15,692 bases of DNA, taken from the NCBI GenBank assembly GCA_017391545.1, contig JAFOYD010000104.1:1-15692 (forward strand), in the 5' to 3' direction. The translations under genes were made by a program, and so were the position numbers. Each line of letters opens with the position of its first letter. Position 1 is the first letter of the stretch. Below are positions 1 to 7,777 of this stretch, piece by piece. Below the pieces are notes generated by a model. That model made no database searches and was not told the DNA's origin. It saw only the letters and a program-made list of their open reading frames with translations. The stretch comes from Lachnospiraceae bacterium (GTDB lineage: Bacteria > Bacillota > Clostridia > Lachnospirales > Lachnospiraceae).

Positions 1-743
1 GGATTTTTGATGGCGCGACTGATGCAGAAATGCTTTTCGATAATATTTGCGCCCAACGCAACAGCAGTCGCAGCACTGAATGCTCCCATCGAATGATCAG
101 AAAGCCCCACAGGAATGTCAAAACGTTTTTTCATGTCACAGATGGTAGAAAGGTTCATCTCCTCACTTTTCGCCGGGTATGCGCTGGAACATTTCATCAG
201 CGCAAGCTGCCTGTTACCTGTACTGTAGATCGCATCCACTGCTTCTGTGATTTCCTCAATCGACCCCATACCGGTTGACATAATAATCGGTTTATTCTTG
301 GACGCAATATACTCCAGCAAAGGAATATCCACAAGTTCAAAAGACGCAATCTTGTAAAAGCTCATGCCAAGCTCCTCTAAAAAGTCCACCGACGTATTGT
401 CAAACGGTGTGGAAAGGAAGTCGATTCCTACCTTTGTAGCCTCGTCGCGAAGCTGTTTGTGCCATTCCCATGGTGTATATGCCTTTTGGTACAGGGAATA
501 CAGGTTTTCTCCCTCCCATGTACCCTTTTCAATATTAAAATATTCATTGTGGCAGTCAATTGTCATCGTATCAGGTGTATAGGTCTGAATCTTGACGCAG
601 TCCGCACCTGCCTCCTTTGCCACATGGATCATTTCCAATGCACGCTCGATGCTTCCGGCATGATTTGCAGACATCTCTGCGATAATATATGCAGGCGCTC
701 CATCACCCACAAGTCTTCCGTTAATATTGATCACACTGCTCAT
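1..743 (-). CDS. pseI: Pseudaminic acid synthase PseI, 5' part only (cut by left window edge)
   Basis: The first 247 codons can be read from ATG at 743 down to position 1. NeuB/PseI enzymes condense phosphoenolpyruvate with a hexose; for PseI this is 2,4-diacetamido-2,4,6-trideoxy-L-altrose, giving the nonulosonate Pse in the cytoplasm. Visible family marks are EMSANHAGS (residues 23-31), KIQTY (51-55), KCSSAYP (184-190), SDHS (215-218) and IEKHF (235-239). His217 and His238 match the two metal-binding histidines known in NeuB. The TIM-barrel part is nearly complete; the C-terminal antifreeze-like (SAF) domain, about 100 residues, lies outside. The start is fixed by AAGGA just upstream and by a 4-base ATGA overlap with the pseF stop, which implies translational coupling. 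PseI is preferred over NeuB (sialic acid) because of the adjoining pseB and pseC and the EMSANH motif. A legionaminic acid synthase is less likely for the same reason. Confidence 0.93.
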   Translation of the reverse strand, partial: MSSVININGRLVGDGAPAYIIAEMSANHAGSIERALEMIHVAKEAGADCVKIQTYTPDTMTIDCHNEYFNIEKGTWEGENLYSLYQKAYTPWEWHKQLRDEATKVGIDFLSTPFDNTSVDFLEELGMSFYKIASFELVDIPLLEYIASKNKPIIMSTGMGSIEEITEAVDAIYSTGNRQLALMKCSSAYPAKSEEMNLSTICDMKKRFDIPVGLSDHSMGAFSAATAVALGANIIEKHFCISRAIKN

Positions 744-1444
744 ATTGTCCTTATTTCCTCGCCTCTCAAAAGTCTGTATTTCATCTCTGCAATTTTCCAG
801 TCCTCAGGAGTATCGATATCCTGCACATTCATCTCATCCTGGATATAAGGAACGACATTTTCCATCCAGATTGCCTTCTGCTTCTTAAAGCTTTCGACAT
901 TCAGGCAGTAAAACTGCCCACAGTCATGATAGAACGGTTCCAGATCCTGCGAACGCTTTGCCATATTTTCGGGCCATTTTGGTGTCAGCTTTCCATCCTT
1001 GATCACGACACAGCGCTGTGGTGGAAAAGAGAACTTCACGACCGGTATCACACTGTCTGCCTTTTCCTGCTCCAGAAGCATCATGGCTGTCTTGATGGCA
1101 TTTGCTGTCACAAAAGGTGCTGTAGGATAGATACAGCATGCTTTGCTAAAGTTCATGCCGATCCGTTCATACGATTCTAAAACTTCCGCAATCACATCCG
1201 CTGTCGTGGCAAAATCGTTGGAGGTCTTGTCACTTCTTAAGAAAGGAACCTTTGCTCCCGCACGTCTTGCAACTTGTGCGATTTCCTCATCATCCGTAGA
1301 CACCATAACCTCATGAAACAGATCAGCCTGTAATGCTGCTTCGATACTGTATTCAAGGATTGGTCTCCCCAGAAAAGGCTTAATATTTTTGCGCGGTATG
1401 CGCTTGCTTCCGCCTCTGGCTGTTATAATTGCTACGCTTTTCAT
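740..1444 (-). CDS. pseF: Pseudaminic acid cytidylyltransferase PseF (CMP-Pse synthetase)
   Basis: The 234-residue product belongs to the CMP-sugar synthetase family (NeuA/PseF). It activates the nonulosonate with CTP to give the CMP-sugar donor. The nucleotide-binding N-terminus IITARGGSKRIPRKNIKPF starts at residue 6. VSTDDEEIA, YPTAPFV, SFPPQR, YHDCGQFY and the C-terminal DIDTPEDW follow in the usual order; the SFPPQR and YHDCGQFY segments resemble PseF more than NeuA. An in-frame ATG exists 20 codons upstream at 1504, but the family begins at the ATG at 1444, which has AAGGTG 10 nt upstream. The upstream extension also lies inside an inverted repeat, so 1444 is chosen. The stop overlaps the pseI start by four bases. 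A 107-nt gap with a terminator-like hairpin separates it from pseC, so it may be expressed at a lower level than pseB and pseC. Confidence 0.92.
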   Translation of the reverse strand: MKSVAIITARGGSKRIPRKNIKPFLGRPILEYSIEAALQADLFHEVMVSTDDEEIAQVARRAGAKVPFLRSDKTSNDFATTADVIAEVLESYERIGMNFSKACCIYPTAPFVTANAIKTAMMLLEQEKADSVIPVVKFSFPPQRCVVIKDGKLTPKWPENMAKRSQDLEPFYHDCGQFYCLNVESFKKQKAIWMENVVPYIQDEMNVQDIDTPEDWKIAEMKYRLLRGEEIRTI

Positions 1445-1473
1445 TGCTATTACACACCTTTCGTTCTGCTCTG

Positions 1474-1508
1474 TGTGGGATACCCTCGGAATATTTTCCC
1501 ACATGTGG
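1474..1508 (-). other. Inverted repeat and palindrome in the pseF leader
   Basis: Arms TGTGGGA (1474-1480) and TCCCACA (1497-1503) are exact reverse complements with a 16-nt loop. A perfect 10-base palindrome, CCACATGTGG (1499-1508), overlaps the second arm. The structure lies between the upstream terminator-like hairpin and the pseF ribosome binding site. It could be an RNA stem in the leader or a DNA-binding site; the sequence alone does not decide. No convincing -35/-10 pair was found here. Confidence 0.4.
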
Positions 1509-1514
1509 TATTAC

Positions 1515-1543
1515 AAAAAGTCTGGTTGATAGGAACCAGACTT
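1515..1543 (-). terminator. Factor-independent terminator-like hairpin between pseC and pseF
   Basis: On the minus strand AAGTCTGGTT (1543-1534), a 6-nt loop CCTATC, and AACCAGACTT (1527-1518) form a perfect 10-bp stem that runs into a TTTTT tract (1519-1515), then G. It starts eight bases after the pseC stop codon. The stem has only four GC pairs and the T tract is short, so termination is probably partial. It could act as an attenuator inside the pse operon, or pseF and pseI could have a promoter I did not recognise. Confidence 0.65.
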
Positions 1544-1551
1544 ATCACAAA

Positions 1552-2745
1552 TTATTTTTTATAATAATCAACTATTTTTCTGACTGCCATGATCACATCA
1601 TCCACATCCTGATCTGTCAGTGAATAATAAAGCGGCAGACTCATCATCTCATGATACAGCTTCTCTGCATTTGGACAAAGTCCCTCTTTATAGCCAAGCT
1701 TTTCATAATGCGGATGCCTGTACACCGGAATATAGTGCACATTACAACAGATATTCTCTGCTCCCATCGCCTCAAAAAATCCCTTTCTGTCAATCGTTAA
1801 CAGCTCCGGTCTGATTCTGAGTATGTAGAGATGTCTGGTTGTGTCTGACTCCGGGATCTCCTGCTGTACGAACAGCTCCGGTATCTGTGAAAATGCCTCA
1901 TTGTACTTTCTGACAATCTCCTTGCGTCTGGCAGCAAATTGCTCAAGCTTGTCAATCTGGCTTAAAATCAATGCACACTGAATATCTGTAATTCTGTAAT
2001 TATAACCCAAATCAATCTGCTCATAGTACCAAGGCCCATCACTTTCCCGCTCAAGCAGCTTTGATTCCCTCGTAATGCCATGAGAACGGTACAGCAAAAG
2101 CTTCTCATACAGCTCCTCGCTGTTGGTGAGCACTGCCCCACCTTCTCCGCCTGTGACCGTCTTGACAGGATGAAAGCTGAAGGTCGTCATGTCAGCGATG
2201 CTTCCAACAGGCTTTCCATTGTATTTCGTACCGATGGAATGAGCCCCATCCTCAATCAGTATAATGCCTTTTTCATGACACATGGCAAGCAATGGATCCA
2301 GCTCAACTGCCTGTCCGGTAAAATCCACTGCTACGACAGCCTTTGTTTTGTCCGTAATCTTCTCCTGCACACTTTTGGGATCAATGTTGTAGGTCGCAGG
2401 ATTAATATCTGCAAACACCGGCTTTGCGCCACAGTAAAGCGCACAGTTGGCAGATGCCGCAAAGGTAATCGGTGTCGTAATCAGCTCATCTCCCTCACCC
2501 AGTCCCGCAGCCAGTGCTGCGATATGGAGCGCCGCCGTTCCGTTACTGCAGACAACCGCATATTTTGCCCCTGTCAGCTCGCAAAGCTTTTTCTCCAGTG
2601 CAGTCACCTTTGGCCCACAGGTAAGATAATCGCTTTTCAGAACCTCTGTCACCGCCTGAATATCCGCCTCGTCGATATACTGATGACCATAAAATAATTT
2701 CGTGTCTCTGACCGGAGTACCTCCGGCAATTGCTGGTCTTTCCAT
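1552..2745 (-). CDS. pseC: UDP-4-amino-4,6-dideoxy-N-acetyl-beta-L-altrosamine transaminase PseC
   Basis: A 397-residue PLP-dependent aminotransferase of the DegT/DnrJ/EryC1 fold. PseC converts the 4-keto product of PseB to the 4-amino sugar, using glutamate as amino donor (family knowledge). The sequence shows the PLP-phosphate region SNGTAALH (67-74), the cofactor-ring aspartate in EDGAHS (Asp166), and the Schiff-base lysine Lys195 in FSFHPVKTVTGGEGG. The DFTGQ (141-145) and FHPVK patterns are typical of PseC rather than generic sugar aminotransferases. Length is normal for the family. ATG at 2745 has GAGGTG four bases upstream. It lies 26 nt after pseB and clearly shares its transcript. 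The next gene, pseF, comes only after a terminator-like hairpin. Confidence 0.94.
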   Translation of the reverse strand: MERPAIAGGTPVRDTKLFYGHQYIDEADIQAVTEVLKSDYLTCGPKVTALEKKLCELTGAKYAVVCSNGTAALHIAALAAGLGEGDELITTPITFAASANCALYCGAKPVFADINPATYNIDPKSVQEKITDKTKAVVAVDFTGQAVELDPLLAMCHEKGIILIEDGAHSIGTKYNGKPVGSIADMTTFSFHPVKTVTGGEGGAVLTNSEELYEKLLLYRSHGITRESKLLERESDGPWYYEQIDLGYNYRITDIQCALILSQIDKLEQFAARRKEIVRKYNEAFSQIPELFVQQEIPESDTTRHLYILRIRPELLTIDRKGFFEAMGAENICCNVHYIPVYRHPHYEKLGYKEGLCPNAEKLYHEMMSLPLYYSLTDQDVDDVIMAVRKIVDYYKK

Positions 2746-2771
2746 ACGTCACCTCACTTGGAATTTCATTC

Positions 2772-3767
2772 CTACTCGTGTAAATCTGTTTTCAGAAGCT
2801 CCCTGATCTGTTCCACAGAAAGCCACTCCGTATTATTTCCTGAAGAATAGTAGAATCCATCCTCGACCTTTTTGCCACTTGGATTCGGGCGCTTTGACTC
2901 CTGCCAGAACATCTGTGGATAAATGATAAAATGCTTGTCATATTCATAAGTCGTCATAGAATCCTCTGCTGTTACCATCACTTCATGAAGCTTTTCTCCG
3001 GGACGAATTCCCGTCTCGATCGTCTTGATACCAGGTGCCATCGCTTCTGCAAGGTCTGTGATCTTGAAGGAAGGAATCTTACTGATAAAGGTCTCACCGC
3101 CCTTTGCCTCCTCAAGCGCTTTGATGACAAGCTCAACGCCCTGTGTCAGGCTGATCCAGAAACGTGTCATTCTGTAATCAGTGATCGGAAGCTCCGTTTT
3201 GCCCTCATCGATCAGCTGTTTGAAAAATGGAATGACAGAGCCACGGCTTCCTGCCACATTTCCATATCTTACGATGGAAAAATTGAGTTCCTTGGAACCG
3301 CAATATGCATTTGCTGCAATAAAAAGCTTATCTGATACAAGTTTTGTGCCGCCATACAGATTCACAGGATTGACTGCCTTGTCTGTCGATAATGCTACCA
3401 CCTTTTTCACGCCCATATTCAGTGAAGCATCAATGACATTCTGCGCACCCACGACATTGGTCTTAATGGCTTCATTTGGATTGTACTCACATGCCGGAAC
3501 CTGCTTCATGGCAGCTGCATGAATCACATAGTCGACACCCTCAAAAGCACGCTTCATGCGCTCATAGTCGCGCACATCTCCGATAAAGAAACGAAGCTTA
3601 TCCTTGTACTGTGCAAAATCATTTGCCATCATCCACTGCTTGAACTCATCTCTTGAATAAATGATGATCTTTTTCGGGTTATAATGTGTCAGCACATACT
3701 CTGTAAAGCACCTTCCAAAGGAGCCTGTACCACCTGTTATCAATATCGTCTTATCATCTAATAGCAT
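2772..3767 (-). CDS. pseB: UDP-N-acetylglucosamine 4,6-dehydratase (inverting) PseB
   Basis: A 331-residue extended SDR enzyme that starts the pseudaminic acid pathway by dehydrating UDP-GlcNAc at C4/C6 and inverting C5. The NAD(P)-binding GGTGSFG is at residues 12-18, followed by SRDEFKQ (38-44), which is typical of the FlaA1/PseB group. AAAMKQVPACEYNP begins at residue 84. The catalytic residues are visible as STDK (127-130) and Tyr138-x3-Lys142. SDRs of this soluble length, without N-terminal membrane helices, are PseB/FlaA1-like rather than the long membrane-bound PglF/CapD type. The start at 3767 has GGAGGA seven bases upstream. The gene is preceded by its own strong promoter, so it heads the pse operon. 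Confidence 0.95.
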   Translation of the reverse strand: MLLDDKTILITGGTGSFGRCFTEYVLTHYNPKKIIIYSRDEFKQWMMANDFAQYKDKLRFFIGDVRDYERMKRAFEGVDYVIHAAAMKQVPACEYNPNEAIKTNVVGAQNVIDASLNMGVKKVVALSTDKAVNPVNLYGGTKLVSDKLFIAANAYCGSKELNFSIVRYGNVAGSRGSVIPFFKQLIDEGKTELPITDYRMTRFWISLTQGVELVIKALEEAKGGETFISKIPSFKITDLAEAMAPGIKTIETGIRPGEKLHEVMVTAEDSMTTYEYDKHFIIYPQMFWQESKRPNPSGKKVEDGFYYSSGNNTEWLSVEQIRELLKTDLHE

Positions 3768-3802
3768 ATCTATATCCTCCGATTAATCTCTTTAAACAAT
3801 TC

Positions 3803-3831
3803 ATTTTACCACACTATTGGTCAAACGTCAA
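3803..3831 (-). promoter_or_regulatory. Sigma-A-type promoter for the pse operon
   Basis: On the minus strand TTGACG (3831-3826) and TAAAAT (3808-3803) are separated by exactly 17 nt. Each hexamer has one mismatch to the consensus. Transcription would start near 3796, leaving a leader of about 30 nt with GGAGGA before the pseB ATG. The -35 box begins six bases after the stop codon of the preceding gene. No terminator was seen before it, so the pse genes probably also receive read-through from the upstream train. Confidence 0.78.
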
Positions 3832-3836
3832 AAAAT

Positions 3837-5201
3837 CTATTCCTCAAAATTAAGATTTGCCGTTACACTGTCCGTGATTTTGTCATACACAATGATGTTC
3901 CACTTACTTCCCGGCTGATAATGTTCCACACCATCGATCAGAATCTGGTATACACCACCAAGCTTTGACAGCACAAGCTCACTTTTGCCGATTTTCATAT
4001 GTGCAATTCCGTTGTCCTGCCATAGCCTGTTAAACCGCACACTGCCGTTCTCGTATATCCACTGTTCTACCTCACTGCCATTTCCTGCCTGGGTATTTGT
4101 CACAATGAGAATATCGTTTTCATCCGTCTGCAGCTGCTCTAAGCACTCCTTCGCAGTCGCTGCCGCCATAAATTCCTGCCAGCCGCTTCGCTGCTTATAG
4201 GTGCACGCCGCATCCCATGAATTCAGCTCTTTTTCACCTCTTCTGTCAGGGACGTCATAATTTGCTTTAATGTAACCTCCCAAATGTGACGTAACCTTTC
4301 TGGCACCGAAATCATTCAAATGCTGACCATCCCTGAAATCGGCCGCCGTGTCAAGCTCCAGCTCACCATTGTGGTAAAGCTCATTATAGTCCACAAATTG
4401 AAGCCCCCGCTCATCGGCAAGTGTTCTGATCGCCTGTGTTTCATATCTGTGCCAGTTTTCTCTGGGTGATTTGAATAGGATCAGCTCAACACCATTTTTT
4501 CTGCATATAGAAGCCATCTCATCAAGACATCTGACATTCACCTCATCGATCCATGCCTCTCCCTCACTGTCATAATCATTCAGATTGACAGGATTCTCAG
4601 ACACGGACATGGTCTCAAGATACCCTTTTGTATAGTTTGTCTTGTCCTGATAAAAATATGTATAATCTGTCTTGCATAGTTCCTTCCAGCGATTGTGGTA
4701 GCGAAAGACCGGAAAGAGATAGGTAAAGTACTCTGCATTCACTGCTCCGACCGACTGGTAGATACATTTGAGCTTATCAATGGAAAGTGGAATGTCCGTA
4801 AATCCCCAGCGCAGGGCAGCTTCGTTATCATTGCCGATACTGCCTCCTGACATCATGTTGATCTCCAAAGCCACAACTTTAGGCTTTTGCTTTTTCAATG
4901 CTTCTTTGAGATAAAGCACCGAAATATTCATAGGCTGTGACGAGCTTCCAAAATCATATGCCGCAATACCATATTCCTCATACAGCACAAGCGGATTGAC
5001 CGTACAAAAGCTGTTGCTGCTGCCAATCACAATCACATCGATATCATTTTTCTTCTCTGTATAGAAACCGTTTACAATCGTTGTGGAATCACCGATAAAC
5101 TTTGCACGCACGATTTTCCCCGTAAATACGAGCACGATACTGATGAATAACACAAAAACCACGATTGCAGCAATTCTTTTGTATCTTATTTTCTCTGCCA
5201 A
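3837..5201 (-). CDS. Membrane-anchored SGNH-hydrolase-like protein, partner of the MBOAT acyltransferase
   Basis: A 454-residue protein with a short basic N-terminus, one membrane helix (about 9-27) and an extracytoplasmic part. An SGNH/GDSL-like fold is suggested by IGSSNSF (59-65), with Ser62 as likely nucleophile, and by DGQHLN (291-296), with Asp291 and His294 as the rest of the triad. Such proteins often sit beside an MBOAT gene and are thought to complete transfer of an acyl, usually acetyl, group to a surface polysaccharide, as with AlgX/AlgJ or DltD. About 120 residues follow the SGNH part (roughly 330-454). This tail is probably a separate beta-rich module; its end, WNIIVYDKITDSV, vaguely recalls ILEI/FAM3-like domains, but that is a guess. 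The start codon is TTG, fixed by AGGAGG seven bases upstream; no other start codon nearby fits. The gene begins 11 nt after the MBOAT stop. Confidence 0.78.
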   Translation of the reverse strand: MAEKIRYKRIAAIVVFVLFISIVLVFTGKIVRAKFIGDSTTIVNGFYTEKKNDIDVIVIGSSNSFCTVNPLVLYEEYGIAAYDFGSSSQPMNISVLYLKEALKKQKPKVVALEINMMSGGSIGNDNEAALRWGFTDIPLSIDKLKCIYQSVGAVNAEYFTYLFPVFRYHNRWKELCKTDYTYFYQDKTNYTKGYLETMSVSENPVNLNDYDSEGEAWIDEVNVRCLDEMASICRKNGVELILFKSPRENWHRYETQAIRTLADERGLQFVDYNELYHNGELELDTAADFRDGQHLNDFGARKVTSHLGGYIKANYDVPDRRGEKELNSWDAACTYKQRSGWQEFMAAATAKECLEQLQTDENDILIVTNTQAGNGSEVEQWIYENGSVRFNRLWQDNGIAHMKIGKSELVLSKLGGVYQILIDGVEHYQPGSKWNIIVYDKITDSVTANLNFEE

Positions 5202-5208
5202 ACCGTAA

Positions 5209-5214
5209 CCTCCT
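5209..5214 (-). promoter_or_regulatory. Ribosome binding site fixing a TTG start
   Basis: A perfect AGGAGG on the minus strand lies 7 nt before the TTG at 5201 and overlaps the TAG stop of the MBOAT gene. This supports TTG initiation and translational coupling of the acyltransferase pair. Confidence 0.85.
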
Positions 5215-6703
5215 AAAACTGAAAGTATATGAACTGTGTCGCATCATATCCCTCACCGTAAATGCCGAACACAATGATCATCACAAGAAGCACTGCCACG
5301 ATCACATACTGCACAGCAAGGCACTGTTCCTTTACCAATGTGTCAAAAAACGCTTTTCTCCTTGCATAATATGCATCAACAATGAGAAGAATCAGGATTC
5401 CAAGCCACAAAATGCCCATTTCCTTTTGGTCAAGCCCAAGATAATAGATAGACTCGTCAAAAAGGGACCATACGTCAAACGTCGTGAACATCCGCTGTAT
5501 GTAATAAAGCGCATCCTTTACAGTATCTGCCCGGAAAAATACCAGGGAAAGCGTAAACAGGAAAAAGGTACACAGCCCCTGTCCCAGCTGATAGCCAAAG
5601 GTCTTCACACGCACATGGAAAAATGTGTTGAACCGTTCCTTTAGCGGCTTTAAAAGGTCTCCAATCACAATATAGATTCCCTGGATACCTCCCCACACCA
5701 CATAATGCCAGCTGGCACCATGCCAAAGACCGCTGACCAGAAAGGTCACCATGTTGTTGAAATATTTTCTGGGCTTCGAACATCTGCCACCGCCCAACGG
5801 GATATAGAGATAATCTCTAAACCACGAACTTAACGATACATGCCAGCGTCTCCAGAACTCTCCAATACTTGTAGAAAAGAATGGTGCTCTGAAATTTGCC
5901 ATAAGCTCGATACCAAGAACACCTGCCGCGCCGACAGCAATCGCCGAATAGCTGGCAAAATCACAATAGATCTGAACTGCAAACAGCACAATGGCAAGCG
6001 TCAGCGCAACACCGCTGAACATATAGTAGATACCAAACACCTGATTGACCAAAACGGCTGCCCTGTCTGCAATGACCATCTTCATGAAAAATCCCCAGAG
6101 CATCATCAGCAGTCCTCTGGTCGCTTTGTCAAAATCCCATGATTTTTCGCGGGATATTTTTTCAAGCTGTCCTAAGAGATGCCCGCTTCGCTCGATCGGT
6201 CCTGCCACCAGCTGTGGGAAAAATGACACGAACAGCGCATAGGTTATAAAATTCTTTTCCGCCTTTACGTCTCCTCTATATACGTCGATCGTGTATCCAA
6301 GCGCCTGAAAGGTGTAAAAGGAGATTCCTACCGGGAGCAGAATATCCAGCCTTGAAGCCTGCATCCTGATGCCAACGACAGACAGACATGCGGCAATCGT
6401 ATCATGCAGGAAGTAGAAATATTTAAAAAATACAAGGATTGCAAGGTTGATCACAAGACTTGCGATCAACACGAACTTTCGCTTCTTTTTGTCATCCGTC
6501 TCGATCCTGTCCAAAAGCAATGCACACAGGTACGTAACAACCGTGGATGTCAATATGAGAAGTGCATATTTTGCATTCCAGCCCATATAAAAATAATAGC
6601 TTGCAAGCAAGAGCCACGGCTGTCTGAGCTTTTTGGGCATCACATAAAATAAAAGCACGACAACCGGAAAAAATACTAAAAATTCAAAGGAAGTAAACTG
6701 CAT
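5213..6703 (-). CDS. MBOAT-family membrane O-acyltransferase (AlgI/DltB-like)
   Basis: A 496-residue polytopic membrane protein of the MBOAT superfamily. AlgI/DltB-type members move acyl groups across the membrane for O-acylation of extracellular polymers. Marks in order are FTSFEFLVFF at the N-terminus, LLPVGISFYTFQ (122-133), QLVAGPIER (164-172), CDFASYSAIA (247-256), the block EFWRRWH to IPLGG (282-305) and SGLWHGASWH (324-333). His328 is the likely catalytic histidine. Length matches AlgI. Hydrophobic segments are spread over the whole chain, consistent with about ten or more helices. ATG at 6703 has GGAG seven bases upstream. It follows a GT2 by 17 nt and precedes its SGNH partner by 11 nt. 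The likely role is acetylation of the glycan made by this locus; the acyl group and target are not shown by the sequence. Confidence 0.92.
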   Translation of the reverse strand: MQFTSFEFLVFFPVVVLLFYVMPKKLRQPWLLLASYYFYMGWNAKYALLILTSTVVTYLCALLLDRIETDDKKKRKFVLIASLVINLAILVFFKYFYFLHDTIAACLSVVGIRMQASRLDILLPVGISFYTFQALGYTIDVYRGDVKAEKNFITYALFVSFFPQLVAGPIERSGHLLGQLEKISREKSWDFDKATRGLLMMLWGFFMKMVIADRAAVLVNQVFGIYYMFSGVALTLAIVLFAVQIYCDFASYSAIAVGAAGVLGIELMANFRAPFFSTSIGEFWRRWHVSLSSWFRDYLYIPLGGGRCSKPRKYFNNMVTFLVSGLWHGASWHYVVWGGIQGIYIVIGDLLKPLKERFNTFFHVRVKTFGYQLGQGLCTFFLFTLSLVFFRADTVKDALYYIQRMFTTFDVWSLFDESIYYLGLDQKEMGILWLGILILLIVDAYYARRKAFFDTLVKEQCLAVQYVIVAVLLVMIIVFGIYGEGYDATQFIYFQF

Positions 6704-6720
6704 CTGTCATCTCCATTATT

Positions 6721-7743
6721 TTATTTTTTTCGTATATGATTGCGGTAAAAATACAGCAATTTAAAGTAAATCAGGAAGTACAGGGGTGACTTCATGTGCA
6801 TGGCAGCAAGCCTTTTTTGCTCCTCATCAAATGCACTCTGATAGTAAGGATTATTCTGAAATTCAGGAAACTCCTGCTTCATACCATCAGCCATGCGCTT
6901 CAGAAACGCAAGCTTTTGCTTTTTCACCCCAAGCATATAGGTGAAAAGCGTATTCATATAATAAAGCTTTGAAAAGGCAAACTCGAACTCGGTCCTGTAC
7001 GACTTGTAAAAGCCATACCTTCTGGCTTCCTCGATCAGGCGTTTTCCCATAGAAAGCCTTGCTTCACACTTCTCCACACTGATCTCGTGTACCGTCGAGG
7101 CATCATGCTGATAGTAATAATAAAGCGGCTCCTCGACCTTCTCAAAATGGGTAAAGTGAAGCATCCAGATCGGTGAAGCGCAGTTATCCTCATAAAAGGT
7201 ATTCTCAGGGAAGCGCAGATGATTCTCGTCGATGACAGACTTGAGATAGACTTTGATGACCATACTTCCCGGATTCATAACAAGCTTTCTATATCGGTCA
7301 TGGTCGAGCACGCCCGTCTGATCCATCGTATTGTTTGGCATGAGCTTTCCAATGTCCATGGTATGTTCGTGAACCATACTGTAATCGCAGCCGACCACAT
7401 CGGCTCCGGTCTCTTCCGCCTTGCCAATCAACTTTTCATACATATCAGGTGCGATCCAGTCATCAGAATCGATGAAGCCGATCCATTTACCGCGCGCGGC
7501 TTCGATGCCCTTGTTGCGGGCCCCGCCCTGTTTCCTGTTCTCATAGGATTGTATGACCTTAAATTTCCATGGATAATTTGCCTCATACTCTCTGAGAATA
7601 TCCACAGACGCATCCGTAGAAGCATCATCAACTGCTATTATTTCATAATCCGATATCGTCTGATTGACAAGCGAATCCAGACAGAACCTGAGCTTGTTAT
7701 CAGACGCCATATTGTAAACAGGTACTACGATACTAAGTTTCAT
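6721..7743 (-). CDS. Family 2 glycosyltransferase (GT-A fold)
   Basis: A 340-residue cytoplasmic GT2. The N-terminus KLSIVVPVYN is the classical strand of the fold, with AVDDASTDAS (37-46) for nucleotide binding, GGARNKGIEAARG (73-85), and the metal-binding DXD in FIDSDDW (Asp92-Ser-Asp94). A substrate-dependent C-terminal half follows, ending in an aromatic/basic stretch that may sit on the membrane. An in-frame GTG at 7770 would add nine residues. Neither start has an ideal ribosome binding site (GGGAAG lies 12 nt before 7743), but the fold begins right at the ATG of 7743. The gene lies 34 nt after the ABC exporter and 17 nt before the MBOAT gene. Donor and acceptor sugars cannot be deduced. 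Confidence 0.9.
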   Translation of the reverse strand: MKLSIVVPVYNMASDNKLRFCLDSLVNQTISDYEIIAVDDASTDASVDILREYEANYPWKFKVIQSYENRKQGGARNKGIEAARGKWIGFIDSDDWIAPDMYEKLIGKAEETGADVVGCDYSMVHEHTMDIGKLMPNNTMDQTGVLDHDRYRKLVMNPGSMVIKVYLKSVIDENHLRFPENTFYEDNCASPIWMLHFTHFEKVEEPLYYYYQHDASTVHEISVEKCEARLSMGKRLIEEARRYGFYKSYRTEFEFAFSKLYYMNTLFTYMLGVKKQKLAFLKRMADGMKQEFPEFQNNPYYQSAFDEEQKRLAAMHMKSPLYFLIYFKLLYFYRNHIRKK

Positions 7744-7777
7744 AGCAGATCTACACTTCCCTTCCCTCACGCATGAA

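Noticed and set aside
1..1444. Sialic acid genes neuA/neuB instead of pseF/pseI
   Set aside because: Both families are related, but adjacent pseB and pseC, the EMSANH motif and the YHDCGQFY segment favour the Pse pathway, and no NeuC-type epimerase is seen.
1445..1504. Longer pseF starting at ATG 1504
   Set aside because: The family begins at MKSVAIITARGG; the extra 20 residues are not family-like, lie in an inverted repeat, and 1444 has AAGGTG upstream.
2080..2697. Plus-strand open frame of 205 codons
   Set aside because: It is antisense to pseC, whose family motifs cover the whole region; composition is Cys/Arg-rich and unlike a real protein.
3819..3824. Second -35-like TTGACC near the pse promoter
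   Set aside because: Only 10 nt from TAAAAT and 22 nt from TTTAAA, so no proper spacing; TTGACG at 3831-3826 gives exactly 17 nt.
7744..7770. Longer GT2 starting at GTG 7770
   Set aside because: It adds nine residues before the canonical KLSIVVPVYN strand and has no good ribosome binding site.
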